Source: Ignavibacterium sp. | Lineage (GTDB): Bacteria; Bacteroidota; Ignavibacteria; Ignavibacteriales; Ignavibacteriaceae | Assembly (NCBI GenBank): GCA_032027145.1 | Contig: JAVSMP010000001.1 | Location: 2,175,116 to 2,239,115 of the forward strand | Length of the DNA stretch: 64,000 bases | Direction of reading: 5' to 3' | Part shown: positions 45,167 through 56,172 of the stretch, piece after piece | Layout of the letters: every line of letters begins with the position of its first letter | Numbering within the stretch: the stretch's first letter is position 1 | The notes under the pieces: generated by a model | Told to the model about the DNA's origin: nothing | The model's database searches: none | What the model saw: the letters and a program-made list of their open reading frames with translations, nothing else | Made by a program: the position numbers and the translations under genes

Positions 45167-45739
45167 ATGAAGAAATCTTTTCTGGATTACATTTTTAGAA
45201 ACAGATTACCTGTTGTGATTTTTGTTGTAATTGCTTCATTTACATTAACATATTTTGTTTCTAGTGCTGAGCGTGATGGTATAGGATATTCACCGGATCA
45301 GCCAATTGCATATTCTCATAAATTACATGCCGGAGATATGAAGATCGATTGTCAATATTGCCATGTTGGTGTAGAAAAATCCCGGCACGCAATGGTTCCT
45401 GCTGTAGCTACCTGCATGAACTGTCATACTGTAGCAAGAAAAGATACTCCCGAAATAAAAAAGCTTTCTGAGTATTATATTAATGGAATACCGCTGCAAT
45501 GGAAACGGATTCACAAGATTCCAGACTATGCATATTTTAACCATTCGGTTCACGTAAATAAAGGGATAGATTGCACTGCTTGTCATGGTGAAATAACTAC
45601 AATGGAAAAAGTCGGTCAGATGAATTCTTTTACTATGGGAAGCTGCTTAAATTGTCATAGGCACGCACACGAAAAACTCCCTGAATTAAGAGATAAAATA
45701 AAACCTGGTCCTGAATACTGTTCAGCTTGTCACAGGTAA
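45167..45739 (+). CDS. actA: Alternative complex III subunit ActA, pentaheme cytochrome c
   Basis: ActA feeds electrons from the Fe-S/quinol part of alternative complex III to later cytochromes. The 190-residue protein has an N-terminal anchor (LPVVIFVVIASFTLTYFVS) and five CxxCH heme sites: CQYCH, CMNCH, CTACH, CLNCH and CSACH, the last at the very C-terminus. The heme count fits ActA of Rhodothermus and Flavobacterium, although some relatives carry longer N-terminal parts. It is the first gene of the operon, 164 bases after the start of the conserved repeats. A small gene starts on the last base of its stop. Confidence 0.93.
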   Translation: MKKSFLDYIFRNRLPVVIFVVIASFTLTYFVSSAERDGIGYSPDQPIAYSHKLHAGDMKIDCQYCHVGVEKSRHAMVPAVATCMNCHTVARKDTPEIKKLSEYYINGIPLQWKRIHKIPDYAYFNHSVHVNKGIDCTACHGEITTMEKVGQMNSFTMGSCLNCHRHAHEKLPELRDKIKPGPEYCSACHR

Positions 45740-45942
45740 TGGATAACCAAAAATCAGAAGTTAACATGAACAGAAAAAAATTTTTTACATCATTAACGAT
45801 TGGCACATTGGGATTTGCTCTTTTTAATTCATATCCATTTAAATTTTTTAAAGATAAATCTAAAACACTAAATTCAAATGTAAAGTTGAAGATCAATCCT
45901 ATGACTGTTAGTAGAAAAAATAAAGGTGGTAAGAATGTCTGA
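45739..45942 (+). CDS. Small leader-like protein between ActA and ActB
   Basis: The 67-residue product starts at the last base of the actA stop and overlaps actB by 8 bases, so it is tightly placed within the operon. It has a hydrophobic segment (FFTSLTIGTLGFALF) after NMNRKK and a basic tail ([13 protein letters not shown]). An ATG at 45766 would give a shorter form. The layout resembles the small twin-arginine-leader-like proteins encoded beside some formate dehydrogenases, but the RR pair is RK here. I know no named function. Conservation in other Act operons would decide whether it is real. Confidence 0.5.
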   Translation: MDNQKSEVNMNRKKFFTSLTIGTLGFALFNSYPFKFFKDKSKTLNSNVKLKINPMTVSRKNKGGKNV

Positions 45943-48900
45943 ACAGAATAATGGTTTAAATGCAGCTAACGAAGATAATACTCCTCATCCAAACTATTGG
46001 AGGAGTTTTGAATCATTATATAATGACCAAACAGTAATTGAAGCAAAGGCTCATGAATTTAAAGCAGGAGTAACAGATGATTTTTCTCCTTCTGGTTTAT
46101 CAAGTATTTCCAGAAGAAAATTTATTGCATTGTTAGGTGCGTCTGCAGCTTTAGCTGGTACATCTTGTACGGATTATCGTGATAAAGGTGAGATTGTTCC
46201 TTATAATGTAAAACCTGAAGAGATTACAGTTGGAAAACCAAATTATTATGCTTCTACCTGTACGGCTTGCCAAAATGCATGCGGAATTTTAATTAAAACC
46301 CGTGAAGGTCGTCCAATTAAGATTGACGGCAATCCGGATCATCCAATTAATAAAGGAAAAATTTGTGCAAAGGGACAGGCAAATATTTTAAATTTATATG
46401 ATCCTGAAAGAATTAAAACACCACAAAAAAATACAAACTCATCTTTTAATGAAGTTAGCTGGAAAGATGCAGATAATGAAATAATAACGGCGCTTGGATT
46501 AGCAGACAAAGGTGAAATAGCACTCATTTCTCATACCATCGTTTCGCCTACAATGCTTAAAGTTATTGAAGATTTTAAAGCTAAATATCCTTCAGCTAAA
46601 CTTTACAGTTACGAATTATTTAATGACTCGATCAAGAATTCAGCATGGAGAAAAATATACGGTTCAGGAAATTTTCCGTTATTAAAATGGGATGAAGCTA
46701 AAATAATTCTTTCGCTTGAATCGGATTTTTTAGGCACTGAAGGAAACAAAGTTGAAAACTCCAGAATGTATTCGCAAAACAGAGATGTTGATAATAAAAA
46801 ATTTACCAGGCTTTATTGTGTTGATAGCGGTTTAACGATTACCGGGATTAATTCTGACTATAGATTACGCATTGATCCGGCAGCACAGCTGGAATTTGTA
46901 TTAAGTTTAACTAATGAAATAGTTAAAAAGGGGAGCATTACTTCAGTAATTAATATTTCAGATTATGATCTTAGTAGTTTTGCAAAAAAATATAATCTTG
47001 ATTCAAAGATTTTAGATCACCTTGTTTCAGATCTTATTGCTAATAAAGGTAAATCAATTATTACCGCAGGTAATTCACTGCCGGAAAATGTTCATATAGC
47101 TGTTAATCTTTTAAATGATGCTTTAGGTAATAAAAGTTTATACAGAACAGATACATCATCAGTGTCTATTGTTGAACATTCAACCGTAGAAGAGTTTGAA
47201 ACATTAGTTCAAAAAATGAATTCAGGTTCGGTGGCAGTAGTCATAAATATTGACTGCAATCCGGTTTACCATTTTGCAGATGATCTTGGCTTTGAGAAAG
47301 CTCTTTCTAAGGTGCCTTTAAGTATATCTCTTGCAGAAAGATTTAATGAAACATCATCGGTTACAAATTTTACACTTCCGCTTAATCATAACTTTGAAAG
47401 CTGGGGAGATGCACAAGTAAGGACCAATGTTATTTCATTACAACAGCCGGTTATTTCACCAATTCATAAAACAAGACAAAAAGAATCAATATTTTTAACA
47501 TGGATATCAGGTAAGTCAGATAGTTTTACAGAGTATTTATATCTTAGTTATCTGAAGAATAACTGGGAAAAAAATATTTATCCAACTCTTAACTCTAAAA
47601 TAAATTTTGAAAAATTCTGGCTTGGTGCTTTGCACGATGGAATTGTTAAAACAAATTCTACAGCAATAGAGCCTGGTGCAACTAATTCAGTAACTCTTGA
47701 CTTACCACAAAAAGGACAAAAAAAATCTGAAAGTCTGACACTTGTTATTAAAGAAAATTATTCGCTTGGTGATGGCAGATATGCTCATAATGGATGGCTC
47801 CAGGAGTTACCTCATCCGGTTTCAAAGACAACTTGGGATAATTATGCAGCACTATCAGAAAAGACCTGTAAAGATTTTGGATTAGTAGATAATGATTTGA
47901 TAGAAGTAAATATTGAAAATAGAAAACTGGTATTACCTGTTTTTATGCAAGCTGGAACAGCAGATAATGTGATTGTTGTAGAAAGCGGATACGGCAGAAT
48001 AAATTCGGGTATTGTTGCTACCGGTGTTGGCTTCAATGTAAATTCACTTCTTTCGGTTAAATCTGATTTATCACCATGGATTTATAGTAATGCTAAAATT
48101 ACTAAAACAGGTGATAAGTATTTACTGGCAACTACACAGGAACATCACGCTTTTGATGATCCTTTAGTTCAGGATTTACATATAATCAGAAAAATAATTC
48201 AGGAAGGCACTGTATCTCAGTATTTAAAGAATCCTTCATTTATAAAAGAAAATAATGCAGAACATTTGCCAAGTGTTTCAAATCCATATCCATATAATGG
48301 CGTAAAATGGGGTATGGCAATCGATTTAAATAAATGCACTGGCTGTGGAGATTGTGTCGTAGCTTGCGATGTTGAAAATAACATTCCGGTTGTTGGTAAA
48401 GATCAAGTGTTGAAAAGCAGGGAAATGCAATGGTTAAGGATTGATCGATATTACTCAGGCAGTCCTGATAATCCCAAAGTAAGCGTACAACCAATGTTAT
48501 GTCAGCATTGTGATCAGGCACCTTGTGAAAATGTCTGTCCTGTTGTCGCAACAACCCACAGTCCTGATGGATTAAATCAAATGACTTACAACAGATGTGT
48601 TGGTACCCGGTATTGTTCGAACAACTGTCCCTATAAAGTTAGAAGATTTAACTTCTATAATTTCAGAGATCACTTCAGAGATAGTTATCAGGAGAATCCG
48701 ATTTTAGCATTGATGCATAATCCTGAAGTTACAGTCAGGTCACGCGGTGTAATGGAGAAGTGTACTTTCTGTGTTCAAAGAATATCAGAAGCAAAGGCTG
48801 ATGCTACATATCAGAAAAGAAATCTTAAAGGTTCAGATGTAACAACTGCCTGTCAGGATTCCTGCGGTTCAAACGCAATTTATTTTGGCGATATAAACGA

Positions 48901-49027
48901 TAAAGAATCAGAATTTAATAAATATAGAAATCACGAGCTTGGATATTATGTTCTTGAAGAGCTTAACGTCAAGCCGAATGTAACTTACATTGCAAAACTT
49001 AGAAATATTCATTCGGAGGAAGTTTAG
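45935..49027 (+). CDS. actB: Alternative complex III subunit ActB (molybdopterin-like plus Fe-S fusion)
   Basis: ActB is the large periplasmic electron-transfer subunit, built from a molybdopterin-oxidoreductase-like part and a ferredoxin-like part. The product has about 1030 residues. A twin-arginine signal lies about 60 residues in ([20 protein letters not shown]), as in the TAT-variant group. A cysteine set CTACQNACG plus ICAKG follows. The C-terminal part from about residue 790 has ferredoxin motifs: [38 protein letters not shown] and CTFC with CQDSC. In studied complexes this subunit lacks molybdenum. ATG 45935 follows AAAGGTGG; a GTG at 45926 is less likely. Confidence 0.95.
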   Translation: MSEQNNGLNAANEDNTPHPNYWRSFESLYNDQTVIEAKAHEFKAGVTDDFSPSGLSSISRRKFIALLGASAALAGTSCTDYRDKGEIVPYNVKPEEITVGKPNYYASTCTACQNACGILIKTREGRPIKIDGNPDHPINKGKICAKGQANILNLYDPERIKTPQKNTNSSFNEVSWKDADNEIITALGLADKGEIALISHTIVSPTMLKVIEDFKAKYPSAKLYSYELFNDSIKNSAWRKIYGSGNFPLLKWDEAKIILSLESDFLGTEGNKVENSRMYSQNRDVDNKKFTRLYCVDSGLTITGINSDYRLRIDPAAQLEFVLSLTNEIVKKGSITSVINISDYDLSSFAKKYNLDSKILDHLVSDLIANKGKSIITAGNSLPENVHIAVNLLNDALGNKSLYRTDTSSVSIVEHSTVEEFETLVQKMNSGSVAVVINIDCNPVYHFADDLGFEKALSKVPLSISLAERFNETSSVTNFTLPLNHNFESWGDAQVRTNVISLQQPVISPIHKTRQKESIFLTWISGKSDSFTEYLYLSYLKNNWEKNIYPTLNSKINFEKFWLGALHDGIVKTNSTAIEPGATNSVTLDLPQKGQKKSESLTLVIKENYSLGDGRYAHNGWLQELPHPVSKTTWDNYAALSEKTCKDFGLVDNDLIEVNIENRKLVLPVFMQAGTADNVIVVESGYGRINSGIVATGVGFNVNSLLSVKSDLSPWIYSNAKITKTGDKYLLATTQEHHAFDDPLVQDLHIIRKIIQEGTVSQYLKNPSFIKENNAEHLPSVSNPYPYNGVKWGMAIDLNKCTGCGDCVVACDVENNIPVVGKDQVLKSREMQWLRIDRYYSGSPDNPKVSVQPMLCQHCDQAPCENVCPVVATTHSPDGLNQMTYNRCVGTRYCSNNCPYKVRRFNFYNFRDHFRDSYQENPILALMHNPEVTVRSRGVMEKCTFCVQRISEAKADATYQKRNLKGSDVTTACQDSCGSNAIYFGDINDKESEFNKYRNHELGYYVLEELNVKPNVTYIAKLRNIHSEEV

Positions 49028-50403
49028 TGAATATTGATTACTCTCAGGAAGCGCCTCTAATTGCCGGTAGGTTAAAATTAGCTCAGATAGAAGAGCTGAT
49101 TGCAAAACCTATGGATACAAAACCCGACCGTAAATATTATATTGCGCTTTCAATAGCTGTTACTGCTCTGCTTATCGGAGCTGTTTCTCTCGGTCTTACT
49201 TTCTATTATGGAACCGGGCTGTGGGGAAATAACCAGCCAGTTGGCTGGGCTTTTGAAATTGTTAATTTCGTTTTTTGGGTTGGTATAGGTCATGCAGGAA
49301 CTTTAATCTCCGCAATACTATTCCTATTAAGACAGAAATGGCGTACCGGTATCGCCAGATTTGCTGAAGCGATGACGATTTTTGCTGTAATGTGTGCAGG
49401 CATTTTCCCTGCAATACACACAGGCAGACCCTGGCTGGATGGCTATTTACTGCCTTATCCAAATCAGCATGGTCTTTGGGTTAATTTTACTTCACCATTG
49501 CTGTGGGATGTCTTTGCTGTTACAACATATTTTACTGTATCACTTGTTTTCTGGTATGTAGGTCTTATTCCGGATTTTGGAAGTATGAGAGATAGAACAA
49601 CCTCAAAACTCAAAAAAAATATTTACTCAATCTTTTCACTTGGCTGGAGACATTCAAACAGACACTGGTCTCATTACGAAAAAGCTTATATGCTTTTAGC
49701 CGGATTTGCAACACCACTTGTATTATCAGTCCACACCATCGTTAGTTTTGACTTTGCAGTCTCAATAATTCCCGGCTGGCATACTACAATTTTTCCTCCT
49801 TACTTTGTGGCTGGTGCTATTTTTTCCGGATTTGCAATGGTGGTTACAGTGCTGATTTTTGTTAGAAAGATTTTTGATCTGCAAAATATCATAACAATTG
49901 ATCACCTGGAAAAAATGAATAAAGTAATTTTACTAACCGGTATGATGGTTGGGTATGCTTATTCAATGGAGTTCTTTATTGCCTGGTACAGCGGAGTTCA
50001 GGCAGAATCATTCCTTTTTCTTACCAGGGCACTTGGACCGTATGCATGGGCATATTGGATTATGATTAGTTGCAACGTTTTAATTCCGCAGCTTTTCTGG
50101 TTCAGAAAAATCAGACGGTCAGTTCCGCTAATGCTGATTATTGTAATTTTTGTAAATGTTGGTATGTGGTTCGAAAGATTTGTAATCACAGTAACATCAT
50201 TAAACCGGGATTTCCTGCCTTCAAGCTGGGCTTACTTTACACCTACAATGTATGATTTCGGATTGTTGATCGGCAGTTTTGGTTTGTTCTTTACTCTTGT
50301 AATTTTATTTACTAAAGCATTGCCGGTAGTTTCGATTTCGGAAGTAAAAGCTGTTGCTGAAGGTGCTCAGCCTACTCACCACGGAGGTGATCATCATGAA
50401 TAA
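49027..50403 (+). CDS. actC: Alternative complex III subunit ActC (NrfD-like, quinol-binding)
   Basis: The 458-residue integral membrane protein belongs to the NrfD/PsrC family, with about ten helices, e.g. [40 protein letters not shown] and [20 protein letters not shown]. ActC is the main quinol-oxidising subunit; the region [11 protein letters not shown] and the conserved HTGRPW loop lie near the expected quinol site. It starts with GTG at 49027, overlapping the ActB stop by one base, with GGAGGA 8 bases upstream. The C-terminus is His-rich (THHGGDHHE), and the ribosome site of the next gene lies in that same stretch. Confidence 0.95.
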   Translation: MNIDYSQEAPLIAGRLKLAQIEELIAKPMDTKPDRKYYIALSIAVTALLIGAVSLGLTFYYGTGLWGNNQPVGWAFEIVNFVFWVGIGHAGTLISAILFLLRQKWRTGIARFAEAMTIFAVMCAGIFPAIHTGRPWLDGYLLPYPNQHGLWVNFTSPLLWDVFAVTTYFTVSLVFWYVGLIPDFGSMRDRTTSKLKKNIYSIFSLGWRHSNRHWSHYEKAYMLLAGFATPLVLSVHTIVSFDFAVSIIPGWHTTIFPPYFVAGAIFSGFAMVVTVLIFVRKIFDLQNIITIDHLEKMNKVILLTGMMVGYAYSMEFFIAWYSGVQAESFLFLTRALGPYAWAYWIMISCNVLIPQLFWFRKIRRSVPLMLIIVIFVNVGMWFERFVITVTSLNRDFLPSSWAYFTPTMYDFGLLIGSFGLFFTLVILFTKALPVVSISEVKAVAEGAQPTHHGGDHHE

Positions 50404-51562
50404 TGATAAGAATTTATATTGTATTGCTGCAACATTTAATACTCCTGATGAAATTATAAATGCAGCTAAAAAAGTTTCAGGTGCAGGTTATACACATTTT
50501 GATGTAAACACTCCATATCCTGTACACGGAATGGATGATGCTATGAAGTTAAAACCATCTAAACTTGGTTTTGTTACCTTGGTTATGGGATTAGCCGGCG
50601 CATCCATTGCATTACTTTTTATGTATTGGAGTTTATCTGTTGATTATCCGTTAGTGATTGGCGGTAAACCATATTTTGCTTTGCCAGCTTTTATTCCGGT
50701 TACATTTGAAATGACAGTATTGTTAGCTACTGTTGCAACTGTAGTTGCTATGATTATGCTTTTCTTTCAGTTGCCAGATAATAAACATCCTTTGCATGAT
50801 ACTCAGTATATGAAAAGTGTATCAAACGATAAGTATGGAATTACTATTGAAGCAAATGATGATAGGTTTAATGAAACAGAAGTTGAAAACTTTCTTAAAA
50901 AACTAAACCCGCTGAATATTGAATTTATATTTTATCCACCCGTAGAAACTTACCCGATATTTCAGCCTAAGTTTCTTTTATTATTAGCCTGTATAGCATT
51001 GGTAGTTTCAGGTGGAACATACTTTTCATTAAATAAGTTGATGTTTATGACTCCATTTACCTTTATGATGGATCAGGATAAGCTTATTCCGCAAAAGGGC
51101 AGCGAGTTATTTGCTGACGGTTTTGGAATGAGAAAACCTGTTGCCGGAACTGTAGCAAGAGGTTTTATTCCTTATCCTTACAAAGGACAGGTTAATCCAA
51201 CAGAAGTATTGTCAAATCCATTTTTACCTACAAAAGAAAACATTGCTTTAGGAAAAGAAAAGTATGATATCTATTGTTCGCCTTGCCATGGCTATTTTGC
51301 TGATGGAGATAGCCGGTTAAATGGTCAATTTCCAAATCCGCCTACACTGCATTCGCAAAGGGCAAGAGATTTTAGTGATGGTATGTTTTATCATATAATA
51401 ACAAATGGTCAAAATATAATGCCCTCTTATGAATCTCAAATAACAAGAGATGAAAGATGGGCTATAGTTAATTATATAAGAGTATTACAGCGTGCAAAAA
51501 ATGCAAGCGATGCTGATTTAACAGAAATGAATAAGGAGGCTGGTAACAATGTCGCAAACTGA
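50396..51562 (+). CDS. actDE: Fused ActD-ActE: DUF3341 membrane subunit joined to monoheme cytochrome c
   Basis: The 388-residue product combines two alternative complex III subunits that are separate genes in Rhodothermus and Flavobacterium. Residues 1-170 are ActD/DUF3341 ([21 protein letters not shown], then two helices around [19 protein letters not shown] and [20 protein letters not shown]). A third helix near 205-225 ([20 protein letters not shown]) leads into an ActE-like cytochrome c with [16 protein letters not shown] and the axial Met region [18 protein letters not shown] at 50383-50390 fixes the ATG at 50396. There is no stop or frameshift between the parts. It overlaps actC by 8 bases and actF by 14. 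Confidence 0.9.
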   Translation: MNNDKNLYCIAATFNTPDEIINAAKKVSGAGYTHFDVNTPYPVHGMDDAMKLKPSKLGFVTLVMGLAGASIALLFMYWSLSVDYPLVIGGKPYFALPAFIPVTFEMTVLLATVATVVAMIMLFFQLPDNKHPLHDTQYMKSVSNDKYGITIEANDDRFNETEVENFLKKLNPLNIEFIFYPPVETYPIFQPKFLLLLACIALVVSGGTYFSLNKLMFMTPFTFMMDQDKLIPQKGSELFADGFGMRKPVAGTVARGFIPYPYKGQVNPTEVLSNPFLPTKENIALGKEKYDIYCSPCHGYFADGDSRLNGQFPNPPTLHSQRARDFSDGMFYHIITNGQNIMPSYESQITRDERWAIVNYIRVLQRAKNASDADLTEMNKEAGNNVAN

Positions 51563-52739
51563 TTTTCATTACCAGAAAAAAGAACTGCCTGCAAGTCTTA
51601 CAAAGTTTGGTCTTATTCTGCTAACTATCGGAGTTATTCTTTCTTTAATTGCGTTTTTTGTCGATAGAGAAAGAGCATTGTTTGGCTATTTAGTTACTTA
51701 TATGATGATAGTCAGCTTAGCAATTGGATCATTATTTCTTGTTGCACTTGAGTATGTTGCCGGTGCAGATTGGAGTACTCCAATAAGAAGAATTCCTGAA
51801 TTCTTTTCCAAACTTTCACCCTTTTTATTTATTCTGGTAATTCCGCTTCTTGTATTTAATCATGATCTGTTTCATTGGGCGCACATAGAAGCAGTTGCAG
51901 AAGACAAAATACTACAAGGCAAAGCGCCCTATTTAAATATTACTTTCTTTGTGATAAGGACATTTGTATTTATTGGTCTTTGGACGTTATTCTATTGGGT
52001 GATGATAAAAAATTCACGTAAACAGGATACAACAAAAGATCAGAATCTTACAACAAAGAATATCAGACTGTCTGCAATATTTATTCCCGTATTTGCAATC
52101 AGTATTACTTTTACTGCAATTGATTTTATGATGAGTCTTGAACCGCATTGGTTCTCTACAATTTATGGAGTGTACTTCTTTTCAGGAATAGTAGTAACTG
52201 CATTAGCTGCGATAACACTTGTTGTAATATTGCTGAAAGAGAGAGGCTATTTTAGTCCCTGGATGAATGATGATCATCTATTTAGTCTTGGTGCAATGAT
52301 ATTTGCATTTATAAATTTCTGGGCTTACATAGCTTTTTCACAGTATCTGCTTATCTGGTATGCAGATCTTCCTGAGGAATCTTTTTGGTATTTAACCAGA
52401 TGGAATGGCAGCTGGGCTTACATTTCAATTCTTTTAATTTTCGTTCAGTTTTTAGTTCCATATTTTGCTTTGTTAACCCAGCCGTCAAAGAAGAATCCAA
52501 AGAGATTAAAGTTTATTTCAATATGGCTTTTGTTTGCACACTTTGTGGATTTGTTTTGGTTAATAATGCCGAATATGAATTCGATGAAAGATGGATATAC
52601 TTTTAGCTGGATTGATTTGGTATTTCCTATAGCTGGTGTCGGGTTTATTATTTTGATATTTATAATGAGTTATAAAAAAGATAATCTATTACCAATTGGT
52701 GATCCAAAATTAAAAAGAGGAATGGATTTTCATCTCTAA
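51549..52739 (+). CDS. actF: Alternative complex III subunit ActF
   Basis: The 396-residue integral membrane protein matches ActF, the second NrfD-like subunit that pairs with ActC in the membrane. About ten helices are visible, including FGLILLTIGVILSLIAFFV, YLVTYMMIVSLAIGSLFLVAL and FAFINFWAYIAFSQYLLIWYADLPEE; the last carries the Trp/Asp-rich stretch typical of ActF. It starts at 51549 within the end of actDE, with AAGGAGG 9 bases upstream. The cytochrome c gene follows by 25 bases. Confidence 0.94.
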   Translation: MSQTDFHYQKKELPASLTKFGLILLTIGVILSLIAFFVDRERALFGYLVTYMMIVSLAIGSLFLVALEYVAGADWSTPIRRIPEFFSKLSPFLFILVIPLLVFNHDLFHWAHIEAVAEDKILQGKAPYLNITFFVIRTFVFIGLWTLFYWVMIKNSRKQDTTKDQNLTTKNIRLSAIFIPVFAISITFTAIDFMMSLEPHWFSTIYGVYFFSGIVVTALAAITLVVILLKERGYFSPWMNDDHLFSLGAMIFAFINFWAYIAFSQYLLIWYADLPEESFWYLTRWNGSWAYISILLIFVQFLVPYFALLTQPSKKNPKRLKFISIWLLFAHFVDLFWLIMPNMNSMKDGYTFSWIDLVFPIAGVGFIILIFIMSYKKDNLLPIGDPKLKRGMDFHL

Positions 52740-52764
52740 TAATCATTGAGATAAAAGGTTTTAT

Positions 52765-53697
52765 ATGAAAGAAGTTGTAAAAGAAATGACAAAAAGAACT
52801 GAGCAGGCATTTGTTAATCCTGGTGCCCGTTTTGGTTTACTTTATATTTATGTTTTGATAATCGGGGTAATAATAGGTTTGTATTATGTAAGTAATCTTG
52901 AAAATATATCAAGGCAATCTGTTCCTCCGGTTTTGCCTGATACAACACTTGCAGTAACTGATCTAACGGTAAAAAAAGCCGTTAGCGTTCCACCTGTTAT
53001 TCTAAGCGAAATATCTAAACCATCGCCGAATCTCTTATCTGAAGGTGAAAAGATTTATAAAACAAATTGTGCATCTTGTCATGGCGATAAAGGTGCAGGA
53101 GATGGACCGGCAGCTACAGGATTGAATCCGCCTCCGAGAGATTTTCTTTCTAAAGAAAAATGGGTTAACGGTACTAAACTTTCAGAGATATATAAAACTT
53201 TGCAGGAAGGTTTATTGCCTAGTGCTATGATTGCTTATGACTTCCTTTTACCTGAGCAAAAGTTTGCAGTTGCCCATTACATCAGACAGACTTTTGTACC
53301 TGATGCTGAAACAGATTCTGAAGATGATTTAGTAGCGCTTGATGCAACTTATAATTTATCTGCTGGAGTCCAATTAGCAGCACAGATTCCAGTAAATAGC
53401 GCAAGAATTATTATAGAAAATGAAAACCAAACAAAGATTGAGAATATTAAGAAGTTAACAGAAAAGATAAATTCATTAAGCGGTGATGCCGGATATAATA
53501 TTTTTAATGAAGTAGTCAAGAATGAAAATACGGTTTTAATGTTTCTGACTATAAATAATGAATGGAAAAAAAGCGAAGACTCATTTATAAATCTGTTAGT
53601 CAACAATGTTAATCAGAATGGTTTTAACGGAACTATATATAACTTGAGTGCGAATGAATGGAATGTGTTGTTTGATTTTATGAATAAGCTGATTTAA
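52765..53697 (+). CDS. Membrane-anchored monoheme cytochrome c
   Basis: The 310-residue protein has one membrane helix near residues 24-42 (LLYIYVLIIGVIIGLYYVS), a proline-rich spacer, and a cytochrome c domain with CASCH at 102-106 (NCASCHGDKGAGDGPAA) and a likely axial Met in LPSAMIAYDFLL. After the heme domain, about 120 further residues with mixed helix and strand character end the protein, without a second CxxCH. Its place between ActF and SCO suggests it carries electrons from alternative complex III to the oxidase, or is an extra subunit of the supercomplex. Neither is proven. Confidence 0.88.
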   Translation: MKEVVKEMTKRTEQAFVNPGARFGLLYIYVLIIGVIIGLYYVSNLENISRQSVPPVLPDTTLAVTDLTVKKAVSVPPVILSEISKPSPNLLSEGEKIYKTNCASCHGDKGAGDGPAATGLNPPPRDFLSKEKWVNGTKLSEIYKTLQEGLLPSAMIAYDFLLPEQKFAVAHYIRQTFVPDAETDSEDDLVALDATYNLSAGVQLAAQIPVNSARIIIENENQTKIENIKKLTEKINSLSGDAGYNIFNEVVKNENTVLMFLTINNEWKKSEDSFINLLVNNVNQNGFNGTIYNLSANEWNVLFDFMNKLI

Positions 53698-53707
53698 TCT
53701 TTGCAAA

Positions 53708-54502
53708 ATGAAACTGTTTCTAAAAATATTCCTTATCATATTAATTGTGTCGGCATCTGTTTTTTCAAACAAAAAAAATAGTGAAATAGGAATAGATGAA
53801 AAATTAGGTAAGTATATTCCATTAGATAAAACATTTATTGATGAAAATGGAAAACAGGTTATTCTTAAAGACCTTTTTACTAAACCTACCATTCTTTCAT
53901 TTGTTTATTATAATTGTCCTGGAATTTGTAGTCCGTTATTGATGGAGCTATCAGATATTATTGGTAAATCTGATCTTGTTGCAGGAGTTGATTATAATGT
54001 TGTATCAATAAGTATGGATCAGTTTGAAACCCCAAAAGATGCCGCTGAAAGAAAAGCAACATTCTACAAGGCAGTTAATAAAAATATTCCGCCTGAAAGC
54101 TGGAAGTTCTTAACCGGAGATAGTTTAACAATTAAAGAGGTTACTGATGCTGCCGGTTTTTATTTTAAAAGGCAGGGAAAAGAATTTCTTCATACAGGTG
54201 CATTTATTTTTGTTGATAATAAAGGAAAAATATGCCGTTATTTATTCCCGAGTTTTTCTGAAAGAAGCGGCTTCGGAATATTACCTTTTGATTTTAAAAT
54301 GGCAGTAACAGAAACAGCCGAAGGTAATGTTACTCCGACAATTGCAAAAGTTTTACAGTTCTGTTTTAGTTATAGTCCTGAAGGGCAGACTTATGTGCTT
54401 AATTTTACAAGAATATTTGGTGCCGGGATTTTATTATTAGTTGGAGTTTTTATAATATTTTTAAAATTTAAACCAAAAAAAGATGATACTAAAACGAGGT
54501 AG
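53708..54502 (+). CDS. SCO1/SenC-family copper chaperone
   Basis: SCO proteins load copper into the CuA centre of cytochrome oxidase subunit II, which is encoded four genes downstream. The 264-residue protein has a signal peptide (LKIFLIILIVSASVFS), the copper-binding CxxxC in YNCPGICSPLL, and the partner histidine in FLHTGAFIFVD, all on a thioredoxin fold. Unlike many SCO proteins, it has an additional C-terminal membrane helix (IFGAGILLLVGVFIIFLKF), so it may be tail-anchored after signal cleavage. The gene starts 10 bases after the cytochrome c gene and ends 8 bases before coxA. Confidence 0.92.
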   Translation: MKLFLKIFLIILIVSASVFSNKKNSEIGIDEKLGKYIPLDKTFIDENGKQVILKDLFTKPTILSFVYYNCPGICSPLLMELSDIIGKSDLVAGVDYNVVSISMDQFETPKDAAERKATFYKAVNKNIPPESWKFLTGDSLTIKEVTDAAGFYFKRQGKEFLHTGAFIFVDNKGKICRYLFPSFSERSGFGILPFDFKMAVTETAEGNVTPTIAKVLQFCFSYSPEGQTYVLNFTRIFGAGILLLVGVFIIFLKFKPKKDDTKTR

Positions 54503-54510
54503 TTATTTAG

Positions 54511-56172
54511 ATGAATGAAACTATAACAGTTCCGACAAACGGAAAGCATCCAAGCTATTTGGATTATCAGGGAAAGTATAAAGGTTTTCTCGGCTGGATA
54601 CTTTCTACTGACCATAAAAGAATTGGAATACTATATTTAATTTCTATACTTTCTTTTTTCCTTGTCGGGGTTACATTTGGATTTTTAATAAGATTGGAAT
54701 TGATTGCTCCTGGAAGAACAATAGTAGATCCACAGACTTACAATGCATTCTTTACTCTGCATGGAGTAATAATGGTGTTTTTGTTTTTGATTCCTGCCGT
54801 GCCTGCAATTTTTGGTAACTTCTTTCTTCCAATACTTATTGGTGCGAGAGATGTTTCTTTTCCAAGACTTAATTTGTTGTCGTGGTACCTTTATATTATC
54901 GGCGGATTGCTTGCTATACTTTCTATAGTTGCTCCTGGCGGCGCTGCAGATACAGGCTGGACTTTTTATATCCCTTACAGTGTCAGAACCGGAACTAATG
55001 TCATCTATGCATTGTTCGCAGCTTTTGTACTGGGTTTCTCTTCAATATTAACCGGAATCAATTTCGTTACCACAGTACATCGTTTAAAAGCACCGGGAAT
55101 GACCTGGTTTAAAACACCATTATCTGTCTGGTCTATTTATTCAACAGCGTGGGTACAGGTGCTGGTTACTCCAATTATTGGAATTACTTTGCTTTTAGTT
55201 ATTATCGAAAGAACATTTAGTGTCGGATTATTTGATCCCGCACTTGGCGGTGATCCTGTTTTATTTCAACATTTGTTTTGGATTTACTCGCATCCTGCTG
55301 TTTATATTATGATCTTGCCGGCTATGGGTATTGTATCAGAAATAATTCCTGTGTTTGCGAGAAGAACAATTTTTGGATATAAATTTATTGCCTTATCAAG
55401 TGTAGCTATTGCATTTTTTGGTTCTTTAGTCTGGGCACATCATATGTTTACAGCTGGAATGAGCAATACAGGGCAGTTTGTCTTTTCACTTTTAACAATG
55501 ATTGTTTCTATCCCAAGTGCAATAAAAGTTTTTAACTGGACTGCAACTTTGTATAAGGGTTCAATTGAAGTAGCTCCGCCGCTGCTTTATGTCCTTGCAT
55601 TTATATTTCAGTTTTCTATCGGCGGACTAACAGGAGTAATGCTCGGTGTTCTATCTATTGATATTATGGTACATGATACTTCGTTTGTAGTTGCTCATTT
55701 TCATTATGTTATGTTTGGCGGAGCAGGTTTTGGGATTTTTGCAGCATTGCACTACTGGCTGCCTAAAATGTTCGGTAAAATGTATAATGTTAAAGTTGCT
55801 AAGAATACATTCTGGCTAGTATTTATCGGATTTAATCTGCTTTACTTCCCGATGTTTATTATGGGATGGTTAGGTATGCCAAGAAGATATTATGACTATT
55901 TACCGGAATTCCATATTTATCACTTACTCTCAACAATTGGATCCTGGATATTGATTTTAGGAATACTAATAATGTTTACTAATTTTATTGTTGCGCTGAA
56001 ACGCGGTAAAAAAGTAACTGAAAAAAATATCTGGGGCGGAGAAACATTAGAGTGGACTATTGAAACCCCGCCAATTCATGAAAACTTTTTAGAAATTCCT
56101 ACAGTGCACGAGGCACCTTATGAATACAAACAAAACGAAACTGATATAACACAATTTCAGGAGGTTAAGTGA
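54511..56172 (+). CDS. coxA: Heme-copper oxidase subunit I, A2 type
   Basis: The catalytic subunit reduces oxygen to water and pumps protons. The 553-residue protein has a low-spin heme ligand region (FFTLHGVIMVF), CuB ligands H261 and WAHHMF, and the heme helix HDTSFVVAHFHYVMFG. The key stretch reads Y259-S-H-P-A-V-Y265. A1-type oxidases have Glu in the place of A263, while the YSHPxV form defines the A2 subfamily, where the Tyr-Ser pair replaces that Glu. About 12 or more helices are present. coxC overlaps it by four bases (GTGA). Confidence 0.96.
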   Translation: MNETITVPTNGKHPSYLDYQGKYKGFLGWILSTDHKRIGILYLISILSFFLVGVTFGFLIRLELIAPGRTIVDPQTYNAFFTLHGVIMVFLFLIPAVPAIFGNFFLPILIGARDVSFPRLNLLSWYLYIIGGLLAILSIVAPGGAADTGWTFYIPYSVRTGTNVIYALFAAFVLGFSSILTGINFVTTVHRLKAPGMTWFKTPLSVWSIYSTAWVQVLVTPIIGITLLLVIIERTFSVGLFDPALGGDPVLFQHLFWIYSHPAVYIMILPAMGIVSEIIPVFARRTIFGYKFIALSSVAIAFFGSLVWAHHMFTAGMSNTGQFVFSLLTMIVSIPSAIKVFNWTATLYKGSIEVAPPLLYVLAFIFQFSIGGLTGVMLGVLSIDIMVHDTSFVVAHFHYVMFGGAGFGIFAALHYWLPKMFGKMYNVKVAKNTFWLVFIGFNLLYFPMFIMGWLGMPRRYYDYLPEFHIYHLLSTIGSWILILGILIMFTNFIVALKRGKKVTEKNIWGGETLEWTIETPPIHENFLEIPTVHEAPYEYKQNETDITQFQEVK

